Assembly: GCA_038046465.1 (NCBI GenBank)
Contig: JBBSWB010000069.1
Coordinates: forward strand, 1 to 11,867
From: JBBSWB01 sp038046465
GTDB lineage: Archaea; Nanobdellota; Nanobdellia; Woesearchaeales; GW2011-AR9
Direction: 5' to 3'
DNA length: 11,867 nucleotides
In this document: in pieces, positions 5,798 to 11,867 of the stretch
Layout: each line of letters opens with the position of its first letter
Numbering within the stretch: the stretch's first letter is position 1
Program-made: the position numbers and the translations under genes
The notes under the pieces: generated by a model
Told to the model about the DNA's origin: nothing
Databases searched by the model: none
The model's input: only the letters and a program-made list of their open reading frames with translations

Positions 5798-5820
5798 GTA
5801 TTGATAATTATTCTAAAAAC

Positions 5821-5830
5821 CTTTAAATAC
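5821..5830 (+). promoter_or_regulatory. TATA box for the surface-protein gene
   Basis: CTTTAAATAC lies about 28 bases before ATG 5854 and there is no ribosome binding site, again a leaderless arrangement. Confidence 0.5.
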
Positions 5831-5853
5831 TTATTTTAATACCCTTATTTTAT

Positions 5854-8043
5854 ATGGAAAAAAAAGGGGTTTTAAAGTATTTGGTAATCTTGGCGATTCT
5901 TAGTTTGTTGATGTTTAGTTTCCTGATTTCTTTATTAATCTATGTGAAAGAATCTGGCTTGACCGGATTTGCTGTTTTTGAATCTGGATCTCAGGATGAT
6001 TTTAATGACGGCATCTATCAGAATATAACCTACAACGGCTCCGCAGCAGTATTGTCTGAGAGCAATATTTCTGGAATTTATACTTCAAAGATTTTTTATT
6101 CTGGCGCTGATGCGGCCTGGAATAATTTAACCTGGCAAGGAAATGAGCCGGCCGCATGCACAGGAACCGTTGATTTGTGCAATTCCTGTTCCGATCAGCC
6201 AACCTGTGAAAATCAGCAAGGGTGCTGGTGGAATTTGCCATCGTGTGTAAATTCTGGAAACTGCAGTTCATGTAAAAATAAAAGCAAATGCAATAAATGT
6301 GGAGATGCCGGCTGTGAATGGGAAAAAGAACAAGAAAATTGCTTGGGGGCAGTGGATTGTTCGATTTATGAAATTGAAAACGATTGTGAAAAATGCGAAT
6401 TGTGTTCCTGGAGCCTTGCTTCTTGTTCCGGCGCAGCTGCTTCCTGTGCTTCCTTTTCAAATCAGTTAACCTGTGAAAACCAGCAGAGATGCTGGTGGCA
6501 AACAACAGCTCTTTCTGTTCAGGTAAGAAATTGCAGTCAAAACGATTGTTCTGACTCTGAGTTTATCGATAAAAATTTAAGTAATTTAAATTTACAATCC
6601 AAGTATTTTCAATACAGAGTTTCTTTTTTAAGTTCCATGGCAGGAATAAGCCCAGCAATTCAATCGGTTTCTATTGGTTATAGTTCATTATGCACGGAAA
6701 ATTGGACCGCAGAATTTACTACTTGTAATATATCTGATCAAAAACTTAAATATTATACAGATAAAAATTCCTGCAACACGATTAATAATCTACCGGAAGA
6801 TAACGGAACTATTGAACCTTGCGACTACTGCATTCCAGAATGGTATGAAATTAACACAACTTGCAACCAAAACGACAAAATAACTCGGTGGTATAATGAT
6901 AGCAATAACTGCTATGCTATAACTAACCTGGAATCTGATAATAATCTTCCGGTAAATAATTCCTATGCCTGTGATTACATAGTATCAAGTAAATTTACAG
7001 GCACCAATCTTTCTATTGTTAATTTATCAAATATAGCTAATCTGGTGTTAGAAGTCAGTAATTATGGGAAAATAAATTTCAGCGGAATTATTAGTATCAA
7101 TCAAAGCCTTGATTTTGATTCAAATATTAACCTCTTTAATAATTCCATCTTTATTAATTCAACAGCATTGCCTCAGTTTAATAAATCGGCTGTTTTAACA
7201 TTATATAACTTGGTTTTTATAAATCCTATAATTTTAAAGGACGGAAGCGAGTGTCCTGCCTCCATCTGCACCAAAATAAGTTATGAAAACCGAACGGTTG
7301 TGTTTAATGTAACCCAATTTTCAACGTATTCGACTGCTGAAACGCCTGCTGAAGAAGCTCCAGTGGGCGGCGGAAGCTCTGGCAAGGAAAGCTCAAGCTC
7401 TGACGACGGCGGGGGGCACAGAAGGAACATCCCAGTTAGAGAAGAATCTACAGAAGAAAAAAATGAAGAAATATTAACTGAAATTCCAGCTAAAGAAGAA
7501 AAACCTACCGAAGCTCGGGCTGAAAGGGCCTTGTTTGACCTAGCTTCTGATTTAACTAAATCAGAACTATTTTTTGGAGAGAAACCAACTGCTAAAATTT
7601 CTTTAATTAATCTTGGAGTTCCTGGAAGAATAAATGTAAGTTTATATTACTCTATTAGCGATTCTGAAAACCGAGCTATTTTAACCGAACAGGAAACAAT
7701 GGAAATAGAAACGCGCACTGAATTTATTAAATTCTTTGAATTACCTTCAAATAGCGGGCCGGGAAAGTATAAATTATCGGTTAAATTAACTTATCTAGGT
7801 CAAAAAGAAGAAGCCCTTTCAGAAAATTCATTTCAAGTTATAAAGAAACCAGCAAGATTAACAGGATTATCAGCAGAGTTCATAATTGGAGCAATGATAA
7901 TACTTATAATAGCGCTAACTATAATTTTAGTAAGAAAAAATGCATGCAGGGAGAAAACAGCCAAAACGAAAAGATTAAAAAAGAGAGGTGCTTTAACCTT
8001 AGCAAAAAGAAAATATAAACTATTTAATTTTTTGATAAGGTAG
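5854..8043 (+). CDS. Large Cys-rich, multi-domain cell-surface protein
   Basis: A 729-residue protein anchored at both ends. Residues 5-31 are a membrane/signal segment followed by LTGFAV. Residues ~101-232 are Cys-rich, with repeated C.NQQ.CWW units (118-126 and 207-215) and related CEW/CSW units. Residues ~280-374 hold two similar segments with W......TC and a conserved Cys spacing. Residues ~377-495 are beta-rich. A low-complexity Gly/Ser/Glu linker (~497-556) leads to an Ig-like/CARDB-like domain (~560-664), a C-terminal membrane helix (~673-694) and a strongly basic tail. More than 20 N-x-S/T sequons suggest N-glycosylation. Role: adhesin or S-layer-associated protein (inference). The Ig-like domain is shared with the next gene, which starts 11 bases after this stop, so they are an operon. 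The exact ligand is unknown. Confidence 0.75.
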   Translation: MEKKGVLKYLVILAILSLLMFSFLISLLIYVKESGLTGFAVFESGSQDDFNDGIYQNITYNGSAAVLSESNISGIYTSKIFYSGADAAWNNLTWQGNEPAACTGTVDLCNSCSDQPTCENQQGCWWNLPSCVNSGNCSSCKNKSKCNKCGDAGCEWEKEQENCLGAVDCSIYEIENDCEKCELCSWSLASCSGAAASCASFSNQLTCENQQRCWWQTTALSVQVRNCSQNDCSDSEFIDKNLSNLNLQSKYFQYRVSFLSSMAGISPAIQSVSIGYSSLCTENWTAEFTTCNISDQKLKYYTDKNSCNTINNLPEDNGTIEPCDYCIPEWYEINTTCNQNDKITRWYNDSNNCYAITNLESDNNLPVNNSYACDYIVSSKFTGTNLSIVNLSNIANLVLEVSNYGKINFSGIISINQSLDFDSNINLFNNSIFINSTALPQFNKSAVLTLYNLVFINPIILKDGSECPASICTKISYENRTVVFNVTQFSTYSTAETPAEEAPVGGGSSGKESSSSDDGGGHRRNIPVREESTEEKNEEILTEIPAKEEKPTEARAERALFDLASDLTKSELFFGEKPTAKISLINLGVPGRINVSLYYSISDSENRAILTEQETMEIETRTEFIKFFELPSNSGPGKYKLSVKLTYLGQKEEALSENSFQVIKKPARLTGLSAEFIIGAMIILIIALTIILVRKNACREKTAKTKRLKKRGALTLAKRKYKLFNFLIR
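6201..6498 (+). repeat. Internal duplication in the Cys-rich region (6201-6231 and 6468-6498)
   Basis: Two 31-base segments that begin with AACCTGTGAAAA and end with GCTGGTGG are almost identical in DNA. They encode the TCENQQGCWW and TCENQQRCWW units about 89 residues apart. The high DNA identity inside an otherwise diverged repeat region points to recent duplication or gene conversion. Confidence 0.7.
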
Positions 8044-8053
8044 AAAAAAAGCC

Positions 8054-8500
8054 ATGGCCTATAAAATAATGAAAAAAAGAAAATTACTGTTATTGTCTGT
8101 AATGCTTGCCTTTTCTTTAGTTTTTATCTTTTATAGTAAGCCGCTTTTGCTATTAGCAGGTCAAGCCACCAATCAAGATCTATTTAACTTAGAAGTTGAA
8201 ATTCCCGAAACATACGAAGAAATTTTAGCTGGAGAGGATTTATGGTTTACCACAACAGTACTTAATCTTGCCAACACCAACAGGATAGATATTGTCTTAA
8301 AATATGAAATCCTGGATGTTAATGGGGAATTAAAAATTTTAAAATCCGAAACTGTTGCGGTTGAAACCAAGGCTTCTGTTGTTGGAAATTTAAAAGTTCC
8401 AACCAGTTTAGAACAAGGTCTTTATTTTTTAAGAGTAATTTTAATTTCTCCTATTGGGACATCTGAAGCTGAAACTTCTTTTAAGGTTATAAAACAATAG
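8054..8500 (+). CDS. Secreted or anchored single Ig-like domain protein
   Basis: A 148-residue protein with a basic N-terminus (MAYKIMKKRK), a hydrophobic segment at about 11-36, and then one beta-rich domain. That domain resembles residues ~560-664 of the preceding surface protein: an N-terminal F(N/D)L strand, a (A/F)GE.(L/P) turn, a strand ending in NL, a long Y.I.D...E.(A/K)IL segment, and an ending SF.VIK in both. It looks like the stand-alone version of the same CARDB/Ig-like module, so the two products may assemble or compete for the same partner. The start lies 11 bases after the preceding stop; AAGGTAG (8037-8043) overlaps that stop and could be a weak ribosome binding site. ATG 8069 is an alternative start that still keeps the signal segment. 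Confidence 0.75.
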   Translation: MAYKIMKKRKLLLLSVMLAFSLVFIFYSKPLLLLAGQATNQDLFNLEVEIPETYEEILAGEDLWFTTTVLNLANTNRIDIVLKYEILDVNGELKILKSETVAVETKASVVGNLKVPTSLEQGLYFLRVILISPIGTSEAETSFKVIKQ

Positions 8501-8522
8501 ACAGAAAAATGAAATCAAACCA

Positions 8523-9362
8523 TCATTTACACTCATTACTGCCTTTATATAAAGGATAGCCGGTAAAGTTTAACGGTTCGTAAACATTATAAACCGGAGC
8601 AGAAAGATTATTTAATACGCCCCATTCTTCTAATTTAAGAATTCCATTAAAAACAGTATTTACAATTTTAAACAAAGGATGAACTTCTTCGGCCATCGCT
8701 AAAATTGCCCCGGTTCGGTCCTGCTGCTCTTTCAATTCTTCTTTAGTTACACATTTCACAAATACATAACCCTCTTTTTCAGCCCAGTCAGCATATTTTT
8801 CCAACGCATAATATTTGGTTGGGTTAGTATTAAAATAATAATCAAAAATAGTCGCTTCAGAATATTTTTGCGATTGCATGCCTACATTCTTTTGCTTAGT
8901 TTTAGCTAAATCTGTTTCCGCAGCAAATTCTTCTGACGCCCCATCCGATACATCAAAAAAAGAAATATATCCTTCTTTCTGGCAGACATATCCAGCAAAA
9001 TCATTTCCGTCAGCAAAAATACTGTCAACTTTAGCTAAATTAAGTCCCGTATCTACATCTTTTACATTGATTGAAATTATGCTTCCGTCCTGCTCATCAA
9101 TAAAAAAAATATTACCTTCTTCATTAGTGGTTCCGGATTTAACTTCCGCACCCGAATGAGTATAAGTATTGTTATTATTACTATCTTTGTTGGAATGATT
9201 ATAAAAATTATTCTCATAAACATTTCCGCTGGAACATCCGGTTAAAATGCTTAGAGTTAAAGGAACGATTGCTTTAGGTATAAATGATTTTGGCAATAAA
9301 AAAGAACTAGACGAAAAAAAAGATTTAGATGCAAACGATTTTATAATCCGTTCGATAGACAT
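8523..9362 (-). CDS. Lipoprotein of unknown function
   Basis: A 279-residue exported protein. A long Ser/Lys/Phe-rich N-terminal region leads to a hydrophobic stretch and the lipobox ILTGC with the lipidated Cys at position 43, so the mature protein begins CSSGNVYEN and should be tethered to the outer face of the membrane. An Asn/Ser-rich flexible linker (~48-70) follows. The mature part is acidic, has three later cysteines (VCQKEG, VKCVTK, NEC near the end), a Tyr-rich segment around DYYFNTNPTKYY and an aromatic EKYADWAEKEGYVFVKCV segment. I do not recognise the fold. Its stop is only 22 bases from the convergent stop at 8500. The start ATG 9362 is about 27 bases from the TATA box at 9385-9395, which it shares with the divergent pilin-like gene. 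Confidence 0.7.
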   Translation of the reverse strand: MSIERIIKSFASKSFFSSSSFLLPKSFIPKAIVPLTLSILTGCSSGNVYENNFYNHSNKDSNNNNTYTHSGAEVKSGTTNEEGNIFFIDEQDGSIISINVKDVDTGLNLAKVDSIFADGNDFAGYVCQKEGYISFFDVSDGASEEFAAETDLAKTKQKNVGMQSQKYSEATIFDYYFNTNPTKYYALEKYADWAEKEGYVFVKCVTKEELKEQQDRTGAILAMAEEVHPLFKIVNTVFNGILKLEEWGVLNNLSAPVYNVYEPLNFTGYPLYKGSNECK

Positions 9363-9384
9363 ATTTTTTTGGTGAGGAGAGAAA

Positions 9385-9395
9385 CTTATAAATAC
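9385..9395. promoter_or_regulatory. Shared, near-palindromic TATA box, two-way leaderless promoter
   Basis: CTTATAAATAC lies about 28 bases before ATG 9417 on the plus strand and about 27 bases before ATG 9362 on the minus strand; its TTATAA core is a palindrome. Neither gene has a ribosome binding site, and no second TATA box is seen in the gap. Confidence 0.6.
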
Positions 9396-9416
9396 TTCTT
9401 TGCTCTTATGTGTATT

Positions 9417-9965
9417 ATGAATAAGAATGGTGCGCTTGATCTATCTATTAATATGTTGATTATAGTAATTATTTCTATAGTTATATTATCCAGCGGAATT
9501 GTTTTAATGTATCAATTTATCAGCGGCGCAGAAGAAATAAAAACCAGCTTAGACCAAAAAACTAATGAGGAATTAGAGCGCTTATTAGTAAATCAAGGTG
9601 AACGAGTAGCCCTGCCTTTACACATCGCTGATGTTTCCCGGGGCGATACTCATATATTTGGTTTAGGTATCCTTAACACTTTAGGCATAAACCAAGAATT
9701 TTTAATTACGATTGAACTCAGACGAGTTAGTGATGAAACCGAGCACGAAATTACCGATAAAATAAATAAAGCAGAGGTTCAAGAGTGGCTATTATATAAT
9801 TCTCAGCCGATTTTTATTGCTGAAGGCAATAATGTTAAAGAACCGATTTTAGTAAGCGTCCCTAAGAATGTAGTAACAGGACAATATATTTTTATTGCTA
9901 AAGTGCGAACCGCTTTAGGCAATGATTACGGAAATCCGCAGCAATTTTATGTTAATGTGCGGTGA
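9417..9965 (+). CDS. Second pilin-like protein with short class III-type signal
   Basis: A 182-residue exported protein starting MNKNGALDLSIN and then a hydrophobic helix to about residue 35. The NG|ALDLSIN start matches the KG|SLSLSIE start of the protein at 3108 position by position, so cleavage after Gly5 by the A24 peptidase at 870 is expected. The soluble part shares its plan with the 3108 protein: charged linker with L..GER/L..SGK, then a beta domain, ending in a FYVNV strand. It has no cysteines. I choose ATG 9417, not the GTG at 9369, because the TATA box at 9385-9395 lies downstream of that GTG and the longer start would bury the signal motif 16 residues inside. It is divergent from the lipoprotein gene and probably monocistronic. 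Confidence 0.75.
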   Translation: MNKNGALDLSINMLIIVIISIVILSSGIVLMYQFISGAEEIKTSLDQKTNEELERLLVNQGERVALPLHIADVSRGDTHIFGLGILNTLGINQEFLITIELRRVSDETEHEITDKINKAEVQEWLLYNSQPIFIAEGNNVKEPILVSVPKNVVTGQYIFIAKVRTALGNDYGNPQQFYVNVR

Positions 9966-10058
9966 AGCGATGTTATGTGAATTTTTTGATATGCTAAACG
10001 ACTTTGCTTCGTCCAAATTTTTCAGATTTAACTAACGGTTAGGGAGACTTAAGAGAAC
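9966..10058. other. Intergenic gap with T-runs, possible terminator
   Basis: Two T-runs (near 9983 and 10016) could end the plus-strand pilin-like transcript. I see no gene, no strong stem and no clear promoter here. Confidence 0.3.
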
Positions 10059-10289
10059 TTATCTTCCTAATAATTTACTCCAATTTCTAACGATAGACGG
10101 CAACATATAAAGTAACCATGCAACTATTCCGATGGTAAGAAGCCACTTCCCCCAAGACTTAAAGAATTCGCTAATTTCTGGAGTATATTGTAATGTAAGA
10201 CCACTTAACAAAATGAACAATAGTCCAACGGCAACCAGTAAACCCAAAACGCTCTTTGGCTTGTATAAAATTTTTAAAAATTCAACCAT
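10059..10289 (-). CDS. Small two-TM protein of unknown function
   Basis: A 76-residue protein with a short basic amphipathic N-terminus (KILYKPK), a membrane helix near residues 13-31, a polar loop containing YTPEISEFFKSWGK, a second helix near 48-64 and a basic C-terminus (RNWSKLLGR). By the positive-inside rule both ends face the cytoplasm. No cysteine, catalytic motif or known signature is visible and I do not recognise the family. ATG 10289 lies 26 bases from a TATA box at 10319-10311 with no ribosome binding site, so it is leaderless. Although it is on the same strand as the methyltransferase upstream, its own TATA box indicates separate expression. Confidence 0.65.
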   Translation of the reverse strand: MVEFLKILYKPKSVLGLLVAVGLLFILLSGLTLQYTPEISEFFKSWGKWLLTIGIVAWLLYMLPSIVRNWSKLLGR

Positions 10290-10310
10290 AATACATTAAA
10301 ATTGGCATAA

Positions 10311-10319
10311 CTATAAATA
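10311..10319 (-). promoter_or_regulatory. TATA box for the small two-TM protein
   Basis: On the minus strand this reads TATTTATAG, centred 26 bases before ATG 10289. It is partly covered by one arm of the hairpin at 10319-10340. Confidence 0.5.
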
Positions 10320-10340
10320 TTTTCCGCTAAAAAGGAAAAT
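10319..10340 (-). terminator. Hairpin just after the methyltransferase stop
   Basis: ATTTTCC (10319-10325) and GGAAAAT (10334-10340) form a perfect 7-bp stem with an 8-base loop, starting 1 base after the methyltransferase stop codon on the minus strand. It may stabilise or end that transcript; it could instead be a site for a regulator of the next promoter. Confidence 0.35.
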
Positions 10341-10341
10341 C

Positions 10342-11124
10342 TCAAATTTTAATCATTGTTTGGATCAGAAGTTCAACATTCCTTGGAACAGTTAACTCTA
10401 CCGAAATAGGTTCTAATGCACATTTTATCCTATCTTTAGCTATCTCAAAAAAACATTTATCAATTTCTACCCCGATAAAGTGCCTACCTAATCGCTTAGC
10501 AACCACGCCCGTAGTTCCAGAACCCATAAATGGATCTAGAATTACATCATTTTCTTTACTTCCTAAATAGATTATTCTTTCTAGTAAGTCCTCTGGTTTT
10601 TCTGTTGGATGATTAGTGATGTGTCTTTTGGCTGTAATAGTCCATAAATTCCTCATTTGTTTGCCACCATTTAGTTCCTTAGCTTTGTAATAATCAAAAT
10701 AATATTTTTTACTTTTACTTGCAAGCCAAATTAATTCTGTAGATGGTGCTAACCTGTTTGGTTGTAACTGTGGCGGACCATTCGGCTTAAACCAAACAAT
10801 ATCATTAATAAGCCAAAAACCTAACTTTTTCAAAAAAAATCCTATAGAGGGATGATTATGTAATGTACCCGAAACCCAAATTGTTCCTTCATCTTTTAAA
10901 ACCCTTTTACACTCTTTAAGCCATTCATAATTAAACTTATCAATATTTTCAATAATATCCCAATTTCCTTTATTGCATTTTACTTTTTTCCCATTTTGGC
11001 AGGTTATATGATTTTCCCCAGAAAGATTATATGGGGGGTCAGCAAATACCATATTTATTGATTTGTCAGGCATAGATTTAAGGATTTCAACACAGTCTCC
11101 TTTTTTTAGTATAACTTCAACCAT
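10342..11124 (-). CDS. Beta-class DNA adenine methyltransferase, DpnA-like
   Basis: A 260-residue AdoMet-dependent DNA methyltransferase. The catalytic motif DPPY (29-32, in FADPPYNLSG) comes before the AdoMet-binding motif DPFMGSGTTG (197-206), the order of the beta class, and the HPTEKP segment (172-177) precedes motif I as usual. WVSGTLHN (83-90), ELNGGKQM (150-157) and VAKRLGR.FIG are close to what I remember of DpnA, the GATC adenine methyltransferase of the DpnII system, so N6-adenine methylation of a GATC-containing site is likely. It is divergent from an AlwI-family nuclease (GGATC in the type enzyme), which fits. Two ATGs are possible: 11130 touches the AGAGG ribosome binding site directly, while 11124 lies 6 bases after it, so I choose 11124. 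The protein should protect host DNA from its partner nuclease. Confidence 0.88.
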   Translation of the reverse strand: MVEVILKKGDCVEILKSMPDKSINMVFADPPYNLSGENHITCQNGKKVKCNKGNWDIIENIDKFNYEWLKECKRVLKDEGTIWVSGTLHNHPSIGFFLKKLGFWLINDIVWFKPNGPPQLQPNRLAPSTELIWLASKSKKYYFDYYKAKELNGGKQMRNLWTITAKRHITNHPTEKPEDLLERIIYLGSKENDVILDPFMGSGTTGVVAKRLGRHFIGVEIDKCFFEIAKDRIKCALEPISVELTVPRNVELLIQTMIKI

Positions 11125-11159
11125 CAGCATCCTCTTTATTCTACTACAAGTAAAGCGGA

Positions 11160-11171
11160 ATATTTAAATAT
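11160..11171. promoter_or_regulatory. Palindromic TATA box between the restriction and modification genes
   Basis: ATATTTAAATAT is a perfect 12-bp palindrome whose centre is about 41 bases from the methyltransferase start (11124) and 42 bases from the endonuclease start (11208). A start site 25 bases out on each side leaves short leaders (~16 bases) holding AGAGG on one side and AAGGTAG on the other. Confidence 0.5.
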
Positions 11172-11207
11172 GTTGCTTTTACTTTATGGATATAGCAAGG
11201 TAGCTGT

Positions 11208-11867
11208 ATGAGGAAACCGTGGTCCATATCTACAACTGTACGAAACTCGGAAAGAATTAGAGATTTTTTAAAAGTATTAAATAATCTTAGGGGCCAAGAA
11301 TGGACGCGCGATAATCAGAGAAAGTATCAAATAATGCTCATTCAATATAAAGTATATGGTTATGGAAGCCAACAATTTTATAATGGTTTATCTCAAAAGC
11401 ACTTTCAATTGATGAACACACCCGATCCCCTTAGCTTCAATGATGCCAAAGAAATTCTTGAATCCAAAAATTATGAGGGCGGCGGGGATATGCGAGGGAG
11501 GCAATCATTCAACCCTCTTGAAAAGATGGGGCTTGCTTTTTTGGATAATGAAAACAAAGTAAGAATTTCTGCCGTTGGAAACTATTTTCTTCAAGAAGAT
11601 TATGATTTAGGAAAGGTTTTCTTTAGAAGTTTTCTAAAATGGCAGTTGCCTAATCCAGATTCTAGAGATTTTAGAAAAGAAGATGGTTTTAATGTAAACC
11701 CATTAATTGCATCTCTAAAATTGATTTTTTTAGTAAACAAGAAATGGTCAAAATTAGGGAACAAACCAGTAGGCATAAGCAAAAAAGAGTTTTCTTTATT
11801 TATTCCAACATTAGGCACAATTCAATTTCTGAGTGATTTCTCTTTTTTGAGCATTTTTCACGACATA
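11208..11867 (+). CDS. AlwI-family type II restriction endonuclease, cut by window end
   Basis: An open frame of 220 codons from ATG 11208 runs off the right edge without a stop. The N-terminus (KPWSISTTVRNSERIRDFLKVL, given here as pieces: WSISTTVRN, ERIRDFLKVL, then LRGQEWT and a YQIMLIQYKVYG segment) is the typical opening of AlwI-type endonucleases as I recall them, followed by a PL.KMGLAFLD...VRIS.VG winged-helix-like part. AlwI cuts near GGATC. Family members are usually well over 400 residues, so the catalytic PD-(D/E)xK part probably lies beyond the window. AAGGTAG lies 4-5 bases before the ATG. Divergent pairing with a GATC-type adenine methyltransferase supports a working restriction-modification system. 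Whether the rest of the gene is intact cannot be seen here. Confidence 0.85.
   Translation, partial: MRKPWSISTTVRNSERIRDFLKVLNNLRGQEWTRDNQRKYQIMLIQYKVYGYGSQQFYNGLSQKHFQLMNTPDPLSFNDAKEILESKNYEGGGDMRGRQSFNPLEKMGLAFLDNENKVRISAVGNYFLQEDYDLGKVFFRSFLKWQLPNPDSRDFRKEDGFNVNPLIASLKLIFLVNKKWSKLGNKPVGISKKEFSLFIPTLGTIQFLSDFSFLSIFHDI

Noticed and set aside
6002..6505. Minus-strand frame of 167 codons opposite the Cys-rich region
   Set aside because: Its length comes from the biased codons of the Cys-rich repeats on the other strand; composition (His/Arg/Ser rich) is not protein-like for this genome.
6674..6883. Plus-strand out-of-frame ORF inside the surface protein
   Set aside because: Shadow of the real frame, with no start signals.
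8173..8370. Minus-strand frame opposite the Ig-like domain protein
   Set aside because: Lies wholly inside a supported gene with signal peptide and a paralogous domain.
8878..9159. Plus-strand frame opposite the lipoprotein gene
   Set aside because: The lipobox and promoter placement support the minus-strand gene; this frame is Ser/Pro-rich noise.
9369..9416. Upstream GTG start for the second pilin-like protein
   Set aside because: The TATA box is downstream of this GTG, and the signal motif would no longer be N-terminal.
10001..10016. Possible third copy of the structured element (ACGACTTTGCTTCGTC)
   Set aside because: Only the short GACTTT block is shared; no terminal stem or conserved interior blocks are found around it.
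11600..11818. Minus-strand frame of 72 codons
   Set aside because: Lies inside the AlwI-family gene, which is still open at the window end.

Overview
The window looks like a chromosomal piece of a small-genome archaeon of the DPANN type (Woesearchaeota/Pacearchaeota-like is my best guess, an inference). It is AT-rich. Most transcription units start at an ATG or GTG about 25-30 bases after a TATA box, with no leader. It carries an archaeal-type A24 prepilin peptidase, two short-signal pilin-like proteins, and a Cys-rich, Asn-glycosylation-rich surface protein with a 'TGFAV' stretch after its membrane anchor, all of which I associate with these lineages.

Layout. 1-232: no gene; a small hairpin and a compact structured element (66-188). 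257-814 (+): isochorismatase-like hydrolase. 870-1709 (+): prepilin peptidase. 1740-2372 (-): two tandem paralogous genes of unknown function, the second with a lost canonical start codon. 2510-2827 (+): one-TM protein behind a (TAA)7 tract. 2828-3107: no gene; a second structured element homologous to the first but inverted, next to 14-bp direct repeats. 3108-3936 (+): pilin-like protein and small membrane protein, an operon. 4061-5797 (+): ClpX-like AAA+ unfoldase with a different N-terminal domain. 5854-8500 (+): large surface protein and a small secreted protein sharing its C-terminal domain. 8523-9362 (-): lipoprotein, divergent from a second pilin-like gene (9417-9965, +) across one shared TATA box. 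10059-10289 (-): small two-TM protein. 10342-11124 (-) and 11208-end (+): a divergent restriction-modification pair, a DpnA-like adenine methyltransferase and an AlwI-family endonuclease cut by the window end.

How the parts fit. The central 8 kb is mostly cell-envelope biology: the prepilin peptidase is the obvious candidate to process the two pilin-like proteins, and the surface protein, secreted domain protein, lipoprotein and small membrane proteins could belong to the same surface apparatus. The ClpX-like unfoldase keeps the nucleotide, pore-loop and IGF (ClpP-docking) signatures but lacks the ClpX zinc domain, so it may act in surface-protein quality control or with an unseen peptidase. 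The right end is a defence module.

The most novel items are the pair of homologous, inverted, structured elements (66-188 and 2875-3022) that I cannot assign to a known family, and the ClpX-like protein with an unassigned ~235-residue N-terminal region.
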